Positions 1-8,474 are shown, counted from the stretch's first letter. The stretch is DNA of 64,000 bases from Bacteroidia bacterium (GCA_016787705.1 JAEUTP010000008.1:124001-188000), one strand, 5' to 3'. The notes: generated from the letters alone by a model not told the origin. Translations and numbers: made by a program.

Positions 1-1370
1 ATGAGTGTATCTAATGTTTTTGAAGCATCCTCATTACACAATAAAATATTTGCCTGCCAATCGGCAGCAATACTCTTATTATTCTCTAAAGGCAAAAATT
101 GTTTTACAATAATTGGTTTAAAGCGATAGATCTTTTTTGAATCGGAAAATAACGACGGACTCATGTCAAACTGGCTGCGTTTATAATAATAAATTACACC
201 ATTTACTTCGCTAATGCCGTTAATAGGTTCGGTAATAAATTCATCCGGATGCGATAAGATCTTGGTTTGATTGTTATTGATGTTCAAACCAAACAAACCA
301 TTGCTGGTAGCGGCAAATAATAAATTCTGTTTAAAAAAAACTTCATTTACATTTAATACTTTACCACGGTAATTAAAATTAATAGAATTAAAGAAAGGGT
401 TCTGAATAAAATAAACGCCATCGCTGTAAGTGCCTATCCAGATATTTTGGGTCTTATCTTTATAAATACAATTAATAAGCGTTGGTGGAATTCCTAAAAT
501 ATCAAATACATCATAGGTAATTTCGTTTTGATATAGATATAAATTCTCATCGGGATAAGATGTGAACCAAATACGGTCATAATCATCAATAAGTATTTTA
601 TTAATACTCTTTTCTCCGCCTAACTGAAACGTTAAGCCTTTGTTCTTGTATTTTGGTGTGATCTCACGTTCAACTTTGTAGTTATTTACTATTATGATCT
701 TACCGGCACTGCCAATAACCAACTTTCCATCTTTTGATTGCGCAATAGAATTTATTTTAGATCCTTTTAAAACATCCATTCGTTTTTGCGTGCCATCTGT
801 TGCATCATACAAGCCATCTGATCTTCCAACCAAAATTTTATTATCCTGTGTTTTAAAAACACAAAAGGCCTGGTTAATATCGTCTTTTTTATTCTTTTTA
901 AACGCATCGGGCATTTTTTTACCTGTTGCCAAATCAATTATAATTATCCTTATCTGTGCCGTTAATAAATAAGCATACTTATCTGTAATAATAAAATTAT
1001 CAGCTGCGCTGGCATATTTTAAATTTGGTTCGAATTGGTATTTTTTTGTTTTAAGATTAAAGCTGGAGATGCCTTCATCACGAATAGATAAAAGTATTTC
1101 TGCCGAATTTTTTAACGACACGTTTAAGAGTGCGTTGCTTTTTAAACTATCTATATTTAATTTATCGAATTTATACCCATCGTAAAAATAAATACCATTT
1201 TGCGTGGTAAAATACATTAAGCCGTTGGGGTGCTGCTCAATATTAAAAATGTTTGAATTGTTCAATCCCTCTTCGCTTCCTAATTTTTGAAAATTAAAAG
1301 AAGGCGTTTGCGATCTGCCCGATAAAAAAGCAAAAAACAAAAAAAGATATATAAAAAGAGACCTGATAAT
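1..1370 (-). CDS. Two-component regulator propeller protein, N-terminal part (cut by window edge)
   Basis: An open frame runs from about 1370 to the window edge and stays open. It starts with a signal peptide (hydrophobic stretch then SGRSQ) and continues with repeats of the ligand-binding propeller type, such as NGLMYFTTQNGIYFYDG, QNIWIGTYSDGVYF and LLFAATSNGLFGLNI. Such propellers usually form the periplasmic sensor of LytS-type or hybrid histidine kinases in Bacteroidota. The gene lies just downstream of a LytTR response regulator, so a sensor-regulator pair is likely, but the kinase part lies outside the window. No ATG is available: the signal peptide fits an ATT at 1370-1368, with TTG at 1340 as the alternative. 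Fold confident, kinase identity inferred. Confidence 0.75.
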   Translation of the reverse strand, partial: MIRSLFIYLFLFFAFLSGRSQTPSFNFQKLGSEEGLNNSNIFNIEQHPNGLMYFTTQNGIYFYDGYKFDKLNIDSLKSNALLNVSLKNSAEILLSIRDEGISSFNLKTKKYQFEPNLKYASAADNFIITDKYAYLLTAQIRIIIIDLATGKKMPDAFKKNKKDDINQAFCVFKTQDNKILVGRSDGLYDATDGTQKRMDVLKGSKINSIAQSKDGKLVIGSAGKIIIVNNYKVEREITPKYKNKGLTFQLGGEKSINKILIDDYDRIWFTSYPDENLYLYQNEITYDVFDILGIPPTLINCIYKDKTQNIWIGTYSDGVYFIQNPFFNSINFNYRGKVLNVNEVFFKQNLLFAATSNGLFGLNINNNQTKILSHPDEFITEPINGISEVNGVIYYYKRSQFDMSPSLFSDSKKIYRFKPIIVKQFLPLENNKSIAADWQANILLCNEDASKTLDTL

Positions 1371-1419
1371 TTTAAATTAAACTACTTTGCTACACAAAAT
1401 AATCATTAATGTATAAAAA

Positions 1420-1443
1420 TACAAAAAGCCCGTAAACGGGCTT
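1420..1443 (-). terminator. Intrinsic terminator after the LytTR regulator
   Basis: A 7-bp stem AAGCCCG/CGGGCTT with a 4-nt loop (1426-1443) is followed on the minus strand by a T-rich tract. It lies 24 nt after the stop of the response regulator and separates it from the downstream propeller gene. Confidence 0.8.
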
Positions 1444-1466
1444 AGTATTTTAGATGGAATTTTGAA

Positions 1467-2210
1467 TTATTTAGGCGAAACCGACTTGGTTTTAATGAAC
1501 TCCGAAAACTCCTGTATACGGGCTTTACTAACCTGTACATGTGTTCCATCGCTTAATATCACTTCCCCACCTTCGTTATTACTATATTCTTTTACATAAT
1601 TTACATTTATTAAAGCCGAACGGTGTATCCTGAAAAAATCGCTGGTTGGTAAAATAGCCTCAAACTCTTTTAAGGTTTTACTGGCAACAATTTTCTTTTG
1701 TCCGTTCAAAAATAAATTAGTGTAATTATCACTTGCCTCTAACCAAACTATATCTTTAAAATCAACCAATGTAAACCCTTTGCTGTGACTGATCAATACA
1801 ATGTTCTTATCATCTGTTTTTGCTGAAGTTGTTGCCGGTTTGCTTTCGTAATGCTGTACAACTTTACGTATAGCCCCTTGCAGCTCGCTTAACATTAATG
1901 GTTTTAATAAATAATCGGTTGCGCCCGCCTTAACGGCAGTAATGCCATGTTCACTATAAGCTGTTAAAAATACCACGCAAAAATCGCGGTTATAAATACC
2001 TTCCAGCATTTGAAAACCGTTCATGCCCGGCATATTAATATCTAAAAAAACAACGTGAGGTTTTAACTCCTGTATCTTGGTCTTACCTTCAGGACCGCTT
2101 GCGGCTTCGCCTATTACTTCTATCTCACTACAATAATTCTGAAGCATGCTGCGTGTATTGCTTCTGCTGTCTTCCTCATCATCTATAATAACTGCGGTGT
2201 ACTTTTGCAT
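1467..2210 (-). CDS. LytTR-family response regulator
   Basis: A 247-residue protein with an N-terminal receiver domain (about 1-120) and a C-terminal LytTR DNA-binding domain (about 140-240). Acidic pocket D10/D11, phospho-acceptor D57 in FLDINMPGMNG and the conserved K103 in DYLLKP are all present. The LytTR part shows the usual landmarks (IVWLEASDNYTNLFL, FFRIHRSALINVNYV). Such regulators are normally phosphorylated by LytS/HisKA_7-type kinases and bind direct repeats upstream of their targets. It is followed by its own terminator and then by a propeller sensor gene in the same direction, the probable partner. Confidence 0.95.
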   Translation of the reverse strand: MQKYTAVIIDDEEDSRSNTRSMLQNYCSEIEVIGEAASGPEGKTKIQELKPHVVFLDINMPGMNGFQMLEGIYNRDFCVVFLTAYSEHGITAVKAGATDYLLKPLMLSELQGAIRKVVQHYESKPATTSAKTDDKNIVLISHSKGFTLVDFKDIVWLEASDNYTNLFLNGQKKIVASKTLKEFEAILPTSDFFRIHRSALINVNYVKEYSNNEGGEVILSDGTHVQVSKARIQEFSEFIKTKSVSPK

Positions 2211-2307
2211 AAAAATAATTTTTTACTAATCTAAACATTAATATTAAATAAAAATTTTGACTTATTGAAACATAGTTTTTAATGAGTAAATCACCTGTAA
2301 TGAACAA

Positions 2308-3267
2308 TTACGCTAAATTTTCATAGATCTTAAAGGTTCCAAAATAACTAGTCATTAAAACATGAGCCTCTTTTAAAAGTGTATTGGTTGTATAATTTAC
2401 ATTTAATTGTTTAAGAGCCAGTTTTTCGGCCTCATGTTCTTTTTCGCCGGTGGTTTTACGGATAGATTTTCCTAAACTATAAATACCAAGGCCTTTATCT
2501 TTTATTTTACCCAGATCGGCAATTACAAAGCTTAGCGCATAAAAAGCTTTTTTGTTGAAAGCTATGTGGTGCGTTAAACCTTTTTTTAGAGGTAATTTAT
2601 TAAATGGGTTTTTTACAATAGCAGGTGTAATAAATTTTTTCTCCCACTTATATTTTTCTTTTGCTTCTTTTAAAACAATCAATCCATCAAACGCAGCGGC
2701 ATAAATACTTACCCATCTTAATTTACGACGCAACTCATGCACCTGCAATTCCATATCATCAAAACCTGTTGGAAAACGCGCAAAGAAATCGGCTGCTTCT
2801 TTTAGTTCTGTTTTTATTTCTTCATGAAGTTTGGCAATAATGCGTTTATCATTAAAATTGATCTTAAAATCTTTATTCATTTCTTCAAGATCTTTAATGT
2901 AAAAATCGTGTTTGCTTAATTTTTTATTTAATTTATCAATTGATTTATCCAGCTTTTTTGAAATATATTCTAACTGTATACTTTTAACGGCCTTTAATTT
3001 TGAGAAATCTGCAAGTAATGTAATGTAATTATCTATTTCACCTAAATAATCTTCCAGCTTTTTTATTAGTGAATACCATTCTTCCACTTCTTTATCGTGA
3101 ATAAATGTTCTGGAGATTCGCAAAATAGATTCCGCCATAAATAAAGGCGTGCGCACTTTACTTTTATGCAAAAACAAAACAGGATCATCACTGGCTTTTG
3201 CTTTTTTTAATGCCGCAATTATTTGTTTGCAATGTAACTGAAACGGAAAATGCTGATTTATAGCCAT
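2308..3267 (-). CDS. CHAD-like helical protein, function unknown
   Basis: A 319-residue, highly charged, almost entirely helical protein. Two stretches, LHKSKVRTPLFMAE and VHELRRKLRWVSIYAAAF, resemble the paired H-x-x-R helices of CHAD domains, which bind polyphosphate, but the match is weak. There is no signal peptide and no membrane segment. I place the start at the ATG at 3267; a TTG 30 nt upstream adds ten residues with no support. It lies downstream of two SSB genes but behind a terminator, so it is probably transcribed separately. Remote CHAD assignment is tentative. Confidence 0.6.
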   Translation of the reverse strand: MAINQHFPFQLHCKQIIAALKKAKASDDPVLFLHKSKVRTPLFMAESILRISRTFIHDKEVEEWYSLIKKLEDYLGEIDNYITLLADFSKLKAVKSIQLEYISKKLDKSIDKLNKKLSKHDFYIKDLEEMNKDFKINFNDKRIIAKLHEEIKTELKEAADFFARFPTGFDDMELQVHELRRKLRWVSIYAAAFDGLIVLKEAKEKYKWEKKFITPAIVKNPFNKLPLKKGLTHHIAFNKKAFYALSFVIADLGKIKDKGLGIYSLGKSIRKTTGEKEHEAEKLALKQLNVNYTTNTLLKEAHVLMTSYFGTFKIYENLA

Positions 3268-3309
3268 AGGTTTATATTTGAATATTAAATATACCAAACA
3301 AAACTACCA

Positions 3310-3345
3310 AAAACAAAAAAGCCCGGAACCATGACGATCCGGGCT
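3310..3345 (-). terminator. Intrinsic terminator after the first SSB gene
   Basis: An 8-bp stem AGCCCGGA/TCCGGGCT (3320-3345) is followed on the minus strand by six or more T. It ends the SSB transcript 20 nt after the stop codon. Confidence 0.8.
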
Positions 3346-3365
3346 AAACTTACAAATCTCAGCTA

Positions 3366-3701
3366 TTAGTTTTCTTTTTGTTTTAAGGTTACCTCATTGG
3401 CAACTATTTCGGTAATGTATTTCTTTTGACCATCTTTACCAACGTAATTGCGAGTTGTTAAACGGCCTTCCACGCTTACAAAGCTTCCTTTTTTTAATTC
3501 AGCTTCAATTTGCTCGGCCATTTTACCCCAGGCAGATACATAATGCCATTGAGTATCTTCTGCTTTTTCGCCGGTACGGGTTTTATATTCTTCTTTTGTA
3601 GCCATCGAAAAACGCGCTACTTTATTACCGTTATCAAAAATTTTAATTTCGGGGTTACCGCCTAAATTGCCTGTTAATTGTACTTTGTTGTTTGTGCTCA
3701 T
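3366..3701 (-). CDS. ssb: Single-stranded DNA-binding protein (short form)
   Basis: A 111-residue OB-fold protein with the typical SSB start (NKVQLTGNLGGNPEI), the WHYVSAWGKMAE core and the SVEGRLTTRNYVGKDGQKKYITEIVAN strand pair, here read in pieces. The protein ends shortly after the OB fold and lacks the Gly/Gln-rich linker and acidic DDDIPF-type tail that recruits repair and replication partners in housekeeping SSB. It is therefore probably an accessory SSB, perhaps for natural competence or recombination. A second, similar gene lies immediately upstream in the same direction. Confidence 0.93.
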   Translation of the reverse strand: MSTNNKVQLTGNLGGNPEIKIFDNGNKVARFSMATKEEYKTRTGEKAEDTQWHYVSAWGKMAEQIEAELKKGSFVSVEGRLTTRNYVGKDGQKKYITEIVANEVTLKQKEN

Positions 3702-3751
3702 GATTTTTTGTTTTTATGTTTTGTATTTTTTTAATTTAATTTATACTATAA

Positions 3752-3791
3752 CCTCTCCTGTCGCTTTCGCGACACCCTCTCAATGAGAGGG
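3752..3791. repeat. REP-like double hairpin between the SSB paralogues
   Basis: Two adjacent perfect inverted repeats: TGTCGC/GCGACA with a 4-nt loop (3759-3774) and CCCTCTC/GAGAGGG with a 3-nt loop (3775-3791). A further CCTCTC at 3752 can pair alternatively with the last arm. There is no T-tract after it, so it looks like a dispersed intergenic palindromic element and not a simple terminator. Confidence 0.6.
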
Positions 3792-3805
3792 ATAAAAAGA
3801 TTGTG

Positions 3806-4147
3806 CTATGCTGCTTTTTGGTACGATACAAATAATTCGTTGGCAACTATTTCCGTACTTGTTCTTTTTGAACCATCTTTTGCAATAAATGTGCGGTTAA
3901 CTAATTTACCATCTATTGTAACCTGAGTGCCCTTGTATAAAATACGTTCGGCTATGTTAGCTAGGCTACCCCATGCGGTAATGGTATGCCATTGTGTGTT
4001 GGTTACTTTCTCACCTTTTTTGTTAGTGTAAGATTCGTTTATCGCTACTGCGAAACGCGCCAGCTTGCTTCCGTTATCTAAAATTTTTACTTCCGGGTTT
4101 GCGCTTAAGCGGCCTACTAATTGCACGTGATTTTTAATGTTCATCAT
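3806..4147 (-). CDS. Single-stranded DNA-binding protein, paralogue
   Basis: A 113-residue OB-fold protein, closely related to the next gene in sequence and length (HVQLVGRLSANPEVKILDNG, TQWHTITAWGSLAN, FIAKDGSKRTSTEIVAN). It too lacks the acidic C-terminal tail. The two genes are separated by about 100 nt holding a palindromic repeat, consistent with an old tandem duplication. Start is the first of two consecutive ATG codons. Confidence 0.9.
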   Translation of the reverse strand: MMNIKNHVQLVGRLSANPEVKILDNGSKLARFAVAINESYTNKKGEKVTNTQWHTITAWGSLANIAERILYKGTQVTIDGKLVNRTFIAKDGSKRTSTEIVANELFVSYQKAA

Positions 4148-4390
4148 GTTTTCTCGTTTTTATTTGTTATTATTTATTTTTTAGTTTTAATTTTATCGTT
4201 AAATCTGAATTCAAAAAATGTTTACTTCAAATCAACAGGACAAAGGTGCGGCTACATCCAAACTTTATTCGGTTATTAAATAATTGTATGCGGATAAAAG
4301 CGTTTGTAAACGTTTGTTGTCGGTTTAAAACACTCAAATACAATTACTTATGATTAATTATATATTTTGCGAATTCATAGAAAAAAATCT

Positions 4391-5473
4391 ATGGAACCTC
4401 TAAAAGAAATGTTCAACAAGCGTTTTTATACGCAATTTGCGGCCGAATTTAATCGCGCTGATAAAAATTTTAAAGCAGAACAGTTCATTAAAGAAATGTT
4501 GTTAGGTCTTGAACCGCTTTCGCTTAACGAACGCATGCGCAAAACATCGCATACTTTAAAAAAATACTTACCACCCGATTATAAAAAGAGCATTGCTATT
4601 ATGAAACAGGTAATTCAAAACACACCGCGTGGTTATACCAATTTGGTGTTTCCTGATTTTGTTGGACAATACGGCCATGACGACGTTGATACTTCGTTAG
4701 ATGCTTTAAAACATTTTACACAGTTTGGTTCTTCTGAATTTGCCATTCGCGAATTTTTAAAACGCGACTTTAATAAAACAATTAAAGTAATGAACCAATG
4801 GGCAAAAGATAAAAACGCACATGTGCGCCGTTTAGCTTCTGAAGGTTCCCGTCCGCGCTTGCCCTGGTCGTTCAAATTAGATCATGTTATTAAAAACCCA
4901 CAAAGCACACAAAGCATTCTTGATGCTTTAAAACAAGACGAAGAATTGTACGTTCGCAAATCGGTGGCCAATCATTTAAACGATCATTCAAAAGATAATA
5001 CAGATTTTATGCTGCAGGTTTTAAAAGCCTGGGACAAAAAACATCCACACACCGCCTGGATATTGAAACACGCCAGTCGCAGCCTTATTAAAAAAGGCGA
5101 TGCTAACTCATTAGCCTTATTTGATTTTGAAAAAGATGTAAAGATCAAATTGGAAAAATTTAAAATTAAAAATTCAAAAGTAAAATTAGGCAGTAACCTT
5201 GAATTTGAATTTACCCTTACTTCTCAAAAAACAAAAACACAAAAGCTGGTTGTAGATTACATTATTCACTATAGGAAAAAAGGCAAAGAGCTTTCGCCAA
5301 AAGTGTTTAAACTAAAAGAACTCGATCTAAAACCAAAAGAAAGCATTCCCATCTCAAAAAAACAAATGATAAAAGATTTTACTACCCGCAAACATTTTGC
5401 AGGAGAGCATTTTTTAGAGATACAGGTAAATGGAAAAGTGTATGGGAAATTGAAGTTTAATTTGAGTTTATAA
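4391..5473 (+). CDS. DNA alkylation repair protein (AlkC/AlkD-type HEAT-repeat glycosylase) with C-terminal beta domain
   Basis: A 360-residue protein. Residues 1 to about 240 form HEAT-like helical repeats of the DNA alkylation repair superfamily; HVRRLASEGSRPRLPW is the hallmark motif, and the surrounding helices match AlkC more than AlkD. AlkC/AlkD enzymes excise N3- and N7-alkylated purines without base flipping. Residues from about 250 to the end form a beta-rich Ig-like extension (SNLEFEFTLTSQ, KLVVDYIIHYRKKG, GEHFLEIQVNGK), which several AlkC proteins carry. Start set at ATG 4391; the upstream TTG adds eight unsupported residues. It is monocistronic. Confidence 0.9.
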   Translation: MEPLKEMFNKRFYTQFAAEFNRADKNFKAEQFIKEMLLGLEPLSLNERMRKTSHTLKKYLPPDYKKSIAIMKQVIQNTPRGYTNLVFPDFVGQYGHDDVDTSLDALKHFTQFGSSEFAIREFLKRDFNKTIKVMNQWAKDKNAHVRRLASEGSRPRLPWSFKLDHVIKNPQSTQSILDALKQDEELYVRKSVANHLNDHSKDNTDFMLQVLKAWDKKHPHTAWILKHASRSLIKKGDANSLALFDFEKDVKIKLEKFKIKNSKVKLGSNLEFEFTLTSQKTKTQKLVVDYIIHYRKKGKELSPKVFKLKELDLKPKESIPISKKQMIKDFTTRKHFAGEHFLEIQVNGKVYGKLKFNLSL

Positions 5474-5484
5474 TAACCTTATTC

Positions 5485-5619
5485 TTGTCACTTCGAGCGC
5501 AATCGAGAAACAAAGCGAATTTCTATCAATCAAAATATCTTAAAATTCTTTTATTCAACTTTTTCTTGATAAAAAGTTGAGCAAAAATCAAGGCTACAAA
5601 CAAATTCCTTGATTTGTAG
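5485..5619. repeat. Start of a 700-nt non-coding stretch: half REP element and two hairpins
   Basis: 5474-6174 has no credible gene. At 5485-5511 is one arm of the repeat that occurs as a full inverted pair at 7821-7879 (TGTCACTTCGAGCGC core). At 5556-5579 CAACTTTTT pairs with AAAAAGTTG. At 5586-5619 AATCAAGG pairs with CCTTGATT, and CTACAAA with TTTGTAG. I see nothing clear between 5620 and 5850. Confidence 0.6.
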
Positions 5620-5850
5620 TTTTAATTTTTCTGTGTCGCCCGCAAACTCGCCCGAAGAGGGCTCAAACAGCACGGGCTCGAATAATTTTATTCGCAGCAC
5701 AACTGCATATATTGACTTATTAATTTATGCTCTTAAAATTTGCTAGGTTAAAAATTAAAACATCAAATCCTACGGAATTTCTTTGAGGCCGATATACTGT
5801 GTTTGCTTACGCGGACGAGATCTCGTACTTAATGCTACTGTTAGCTGACG

Positions 5851-6070
5851 GGTGCGTTGGGCCGGCAAAACGCTGAGCGTGGGTAGGGTGAATTGATCTT
5901 TCGTAGAAAGCCAATAAAGGCGCTTGTCGTTTAAAAATCTGTTCTTCCCAAAATAGAAACCGGAACAGATTTTTTTACTTTATTTGGCTTTCAAAAAAGA
6001 TCAAGAGCGGAAGGGAAGATCGTTTTGCCTTGTCTTTTGTTTACTTTTCGACTAAGGAAAAGTAAAGAAG
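5851..6070. repeat. Dispersed repeat family A, copy 1 (nested palindrome)
   Basis: About 220 nt shared with 40381-40613. The core (5864-6029) is a nested inverted repeat: GGCAAAACG with CGTTTTGCC, TTGATCTTT with AAAGATCAA, GAAAGCCAATAAAG with CTTTATTTGGCTTTC, and AAAAATCTGTTC with GGAACAGATTTTT. A smaller hairpin, TACTTTTC/GAAAAGTA, follows at about 6041-6065. No reading frame is conserved between the copies, while paired positions co-vary (see findings). Confidence 0.85.
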
Positions 6071-6080
6071 AATTTTTTTT

Positions 6081-6102
6081 CAAGTAAAAAAGTGAGGCTA
6101 GA
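6081..6102 (+). repeat. Short repeat motif C, copy 1
   Basis: A 22-nt motif, CAAG[T/C]AAAAAAGTGAGGC followed by [T/A]AGA, lies 11 nt after repeat A. It matches 10946-10967 at 20 of 22 positions. Confidence 0.55.
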
Positions 6103-6124
6103 AATTTATATTTACTTGCTTCAA

Positions 6125-6155
6125 TTGACAAAAAAATAAAATTTTCTTATCTTTA
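6125..6155 (+). promoter_or_regulatory. Predicted promoter of the ChbG gene
   Basis: TTG at 6125-6127, a 20-nt spacer and TATCTTTA at 6148-6155, one mismatch from the Bacteroidota -7 consensus TAnnTTTG, 20 nt before the ATG. Confidence 0.55.
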
Positions 6156-6174
6156 ATACAACAAAAACTTTTTC

Positions 6175-7119
6175 ATGAAAAACCTTATTGTTACTGCAGA
6201 TGATTACGGCGTTTTCCCTTCAATAAATCAAGGAGTAAAAGATGCTATTAAAAACGGCAAAGTAAATTCTGTTGCCTGCATTAGCAATTATAAAGATTCG
6301 GTAAAGAATGTAAAAGAATTAATGGATGAGTTTGGCGACAAAATAGAAATTGGCTGTCATCTAACTATTTCATCAGGCGAAGCATTAACGGTACAAAACG
6401 ATGATGCTTTTTGTTATGGTAAAATATTCCGTCCCTTCAGTAATTTAAATATAGATGCCATTGAAGAAGTGCCAGAGCTATTAGAAAAAGAATTGCGCGC
6501 ACAGATCGAGGTTTTTAAAGACAATCAAATTCCGGTTACCAATTTAAGCTGTCACCATACAACATTAACCACCACATCGGGCTTATTAAAAATATATTTA
6601 AAAGTTGCCGCTGCTTATAAAGTGCCCATACGCTCGGTAAATATTATGCCGGCGGGTAAAGACAATACCTTTCGCACTATTTTAAATTTATTGTTATTGC
6701 AGCATGTGCCTAAAAAGAAATTACAGGAAATGCGTCGCTTTGGCCGCGAGATAAATGATTTTTTAAACAATTACGAAACAAAAATTATTACGCCCGCTAT
6801 TTTAGAGAGCAGTCATTATGGCCCCATACCACAGGCAGGTTTTTTAGACGCTATGGCATCCATTGAAGTAAGAAAGAAACACAAGTACCTCAATAAATTC
6901 TTTAAAGATTTTAGCAAGAACGATTTGGGCAGCGCCGAATTAATGGTGCACCTTATCAGCGAAGATCTTAATTTATTAGAAGAAAATGATGGTATTGATT
7001 ACCCCGGCATAGACCAGAATTATTTTGACAGCCGGATGTTAGAATACCACTCATTAAATTCATTTGATTTTAGCGCTTACCCGGATGTGAAAATCGGTTG
7101 GTGGAGGCAGCTGAGTTAG
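6175..7119 (+). CDS. ChbG/HpnK-family carbohydrate deacetylase (YdjC fold)
   Basis: A 314-residue YdjC/ChbG-family protein. Metal ligands and catalytic residues are visible: the D9-D10 pair in VTADDYG, H62 in EIGCHLTI and H127/H128 in LSCHHTT. Members remove acetyl groups from chito-oligosaccharides, diacetylated sugars or hopanoid precursors. No signal peptide is present, so it acts in the cytoplasm. It stands alone, with its own promoter just after a repeat cluster, so context does not tell the substrate. Confidence 0.88.
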   Translation: MKNLIVTADDYGVFPSINQGVKDAIKNGKVNSVACISNYKDSVKNVKELMDEFGDKIEIGCHLTISSGEALTVQNDDAFCYGKIFRPFSNLNIDAIEEVPELLEKELRAQIEVFKDNQIPVTNLSCHHTTLTTTSGLLKIYLKVAAAYKVPIRSVNIMPAGKDNTFRTILNLLLLQHVPKKKLQEMRRFGREINDFLNNYETKIITPAILESSHYGPIPQAGFLDAMASIEVRKKHKYLNKFFKDFSKNDLGSAELMVHLISEDLNLLEENDGIDYPGIDQNYFDSRMLEYHSLNSFDFSAYPDVKIGWWRQLS

Positions 7120-7128
7120 GCGCACGGA

Positions 7129-7206
7129 TTACAAATCCGCGCGAACGGGTTGCGCAAAAGTTTGCAATGCAATAAACAATAATAAAATAACAGGTAGTTT
7201 TTTCAT
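7129..7206 (-). pseudogene. Orphan signal peptide (25 codons), probable remnant of a secreted-protein gene
   Basis: An ATG-initiated frame encodes only a complete Sec signal peptide (MKKLPVILLLFIALQTFAQ) plus six residues before TAA. The stop lies inside a small palindrome-like GC-rich element (about 7120-7145). The most economical reading is a secreted-protein gene whose remainder was deleted or replaced by the repeat. A functional micropeptide cannot be excluded. Confidence 0.45.
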
Positions 7207-7309
7207 AAACGATTTTGATTGAACTAAAATAACTTTTAATCCAAACTCAAAAAGTTAAATGCTGGCATGTTAACATAAATTTGGTTTTCAATAACGTAAA
7301 ATTTTAAAA

Positions 7310-7338
7310 TAAAAAAAGGAGTACGTGTTGTACTCCTT
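7310..7338 (-). terminator. Terminator of the CsbD operon
   Basis: A 9-bp stem AAGGAGTAC/GTACTCCTT with a 5-nt loop (7316-7338), followed on the minus strand by seven T. It lies 31 nt after the CsbD stop. Confidence 0.85.
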
Positions 7339-7368
7339 CTTGATCATTGTTCCTAAGTTTTCAATCGC

Positions 7369-7560
7369 TTACAAACTTTGGATCCAATCAATTACCTGGT
7401 CTTTAGTTTTACCGATCTTTTTTTGAAGGCGGCCCACGAGCTCATCGTCTTTGCCTTCTTCATATATTAAGTCATCATCGGTTAATTCACCATACTGTTG
7501 CTTAATTTTCCCTTTAAGCTCATTCCAGTTTCCTTTTAGCTTTAATTTATTACTGTCCAT
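7369..7560 (-). CDS. CsbD-family stress protein
   Basis: A 63-residue protein with the full CsbD pattern: [24 protein letters not shown] near the N-terminus (split here only for description) and [14 protein letters not shown] near the C-terminus. CsbD proteins are small soluble general-stress proteins of unknown biochemical role. It is the last gene of a minus-strand stress group (YtxH, DJ-1/PfpI, small exported protein, CsbD) and ends with a strong terminator. Confidence 0.92.
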   Translation of the reverse strand: MDSNKLKLKGNWNELKGKIKQQYGELTDDDLIYEEGKDDELVGRLQKKIGKTKDQVIDWIQSL

Positions 7561-7578
7561 GTTTTTTATTTTTAATTG

Positions 7579-7791
7579 TTAATATCTCTTATTTCTATCT
7601 TTTTTACTTTCATCAGGCGTAGTACTTGTATCCAATGTCCCTTTTTCAGGATCTAAAGAATCTGAATAACCTGAACCTACTTTTACACCGGTATCCATTG
7701 AACCATTTCCGGTATTTCCTCCTATACCACAACGAATCAAAGCAAAAAGAAATGCGGCCATGAGTGATGTATATATGAGTTTTGTTTTCAT
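7579..7791 (-). CDS. Small exported protein, possible lipoprotein
   Basis: 70 residues: a hydrophobic signal segment (residues 4-20) followed by a cysteine at 21, then a Gly/Ser/Asp-rich polar tail. The residue before the cysteine is Arg, so the lipobox is not canonical and lipidation is uncertain. It precedes csbD by 18 nt and is probably cotranscribed with it. No family recognised. Confidence 0.6.
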   Translation of the reverse strand: MKTKLIYTSLMAAFLFALIRCGIGGNTGNGSMDTGVKVGSGYSDSLDPEKGTLDTSTTPDESKKDRNKRY

Positions 7792-7820
7792 TTGGTTTTG
7801 GTTTAAATGTTTAAAGTTGT

Positions 7821-7879
7821 TGTCATGTCGAGCGCAGTCGAGACATTTAAACCGCTTCTCGACTCGGCTCGAAGTGACA
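7821..7879. repeat. REP-type inverted repeat
   Basis: Two 23-nt arms at 7821-7843 and 7857-7879 pair with only a few mismatches around a 13-nt loop. The arms contain TCGAGCGCAGTCGAGA and its complement. A single related arm lies at 5485-5511, so this is a dispersed element, here between the DJ-1/PfpI gene and the small exported protein. Confidence 0.75.
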
Positions 7880-7893
7880 TTTTACACAAACTA

Positions 7894-8445
7894 TCAATGA
7901 TGAACACCCTCCGCAATTTCCTCTACCATTTTTTTGCAAAAAGCCGGTAGATCTTGTGGATTGCGACTGGTAACCAAACCATCATCCACTACCACTTCTT
8001 CATCTACCCATTTTACGCCTGCATTTATAAGATCGGTTTTAATAGAAGGATAAGACGTCATTGTTCTTCCATCTAAATTATGTGTTTCTATGAGTGTCCA
8101 TGGGCCGTGACAAATGGCTGCTACAGGTTTTCCTTCATCCAAAAAATCTGCAATAAAATCTATCACGTCATCATTCTGGCGTAACAAGTCGGGATTCATA
8201 ACCCCACCGGGCAAAACAACTGCGTCATAATTTCCACTTTCCACTTCGTTGATTGCTTTAGTGGCTTCAAATTCATCGCCCCAATTCTTATCTTTCCAGC
8301 CTTTTATTTTTCCTTTTTTTATTGAGATCACATCTACAGTTGCGCCCTCATCCTGTAAAGCCTTTAATGGCTTCTCAAATTCAGATTGTTCAAAGCCATC
8401 CGCAATAATTATTGCTACAACCTTATCGCTCAATTTTTTTTCCAT
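7894..8445 (-). CDS. DJ-1/PfpI-family protein (type 1 glutamine amidotransferase fold)
   Basis: 183 residues of the PfpI/YhbO subfamily. The nucleophile elbow AAICHGPWTLIE places the reactive cysteine at C112 next to H113, and a conserved acidic residue lies in DGFEQSEFEKP. Family members are stress chaperones, deglycases or glyoxalases of contested activity; the sequence does not decide between them. It lies between YtxH and the CsbD pair on the same strand, consistent with a general-stress operon, although a REP element separates it from the genes downstream. Confidence 0.92.
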   Translation of the reverse strand: MEKKLSDKVVAIIIADGFEQSEFEKPLKALQDEGATVDVISIKKGKIKGWKDKNWGDEFEATKAINEVESGNYDAVVLPGGVMNPDLLRQNDDVIDFIADFLDEGKPVAAICHGPWTLIETHNLDGRTMTSYPSIKTDLINAGVKWVDEEVVVDDGLVTSRNPQDLPAFCKKMVEEIAEGVHH

Positions 8446-8474
8446 ATTGTTATTTTTTAGTGAATCTTAATTAC

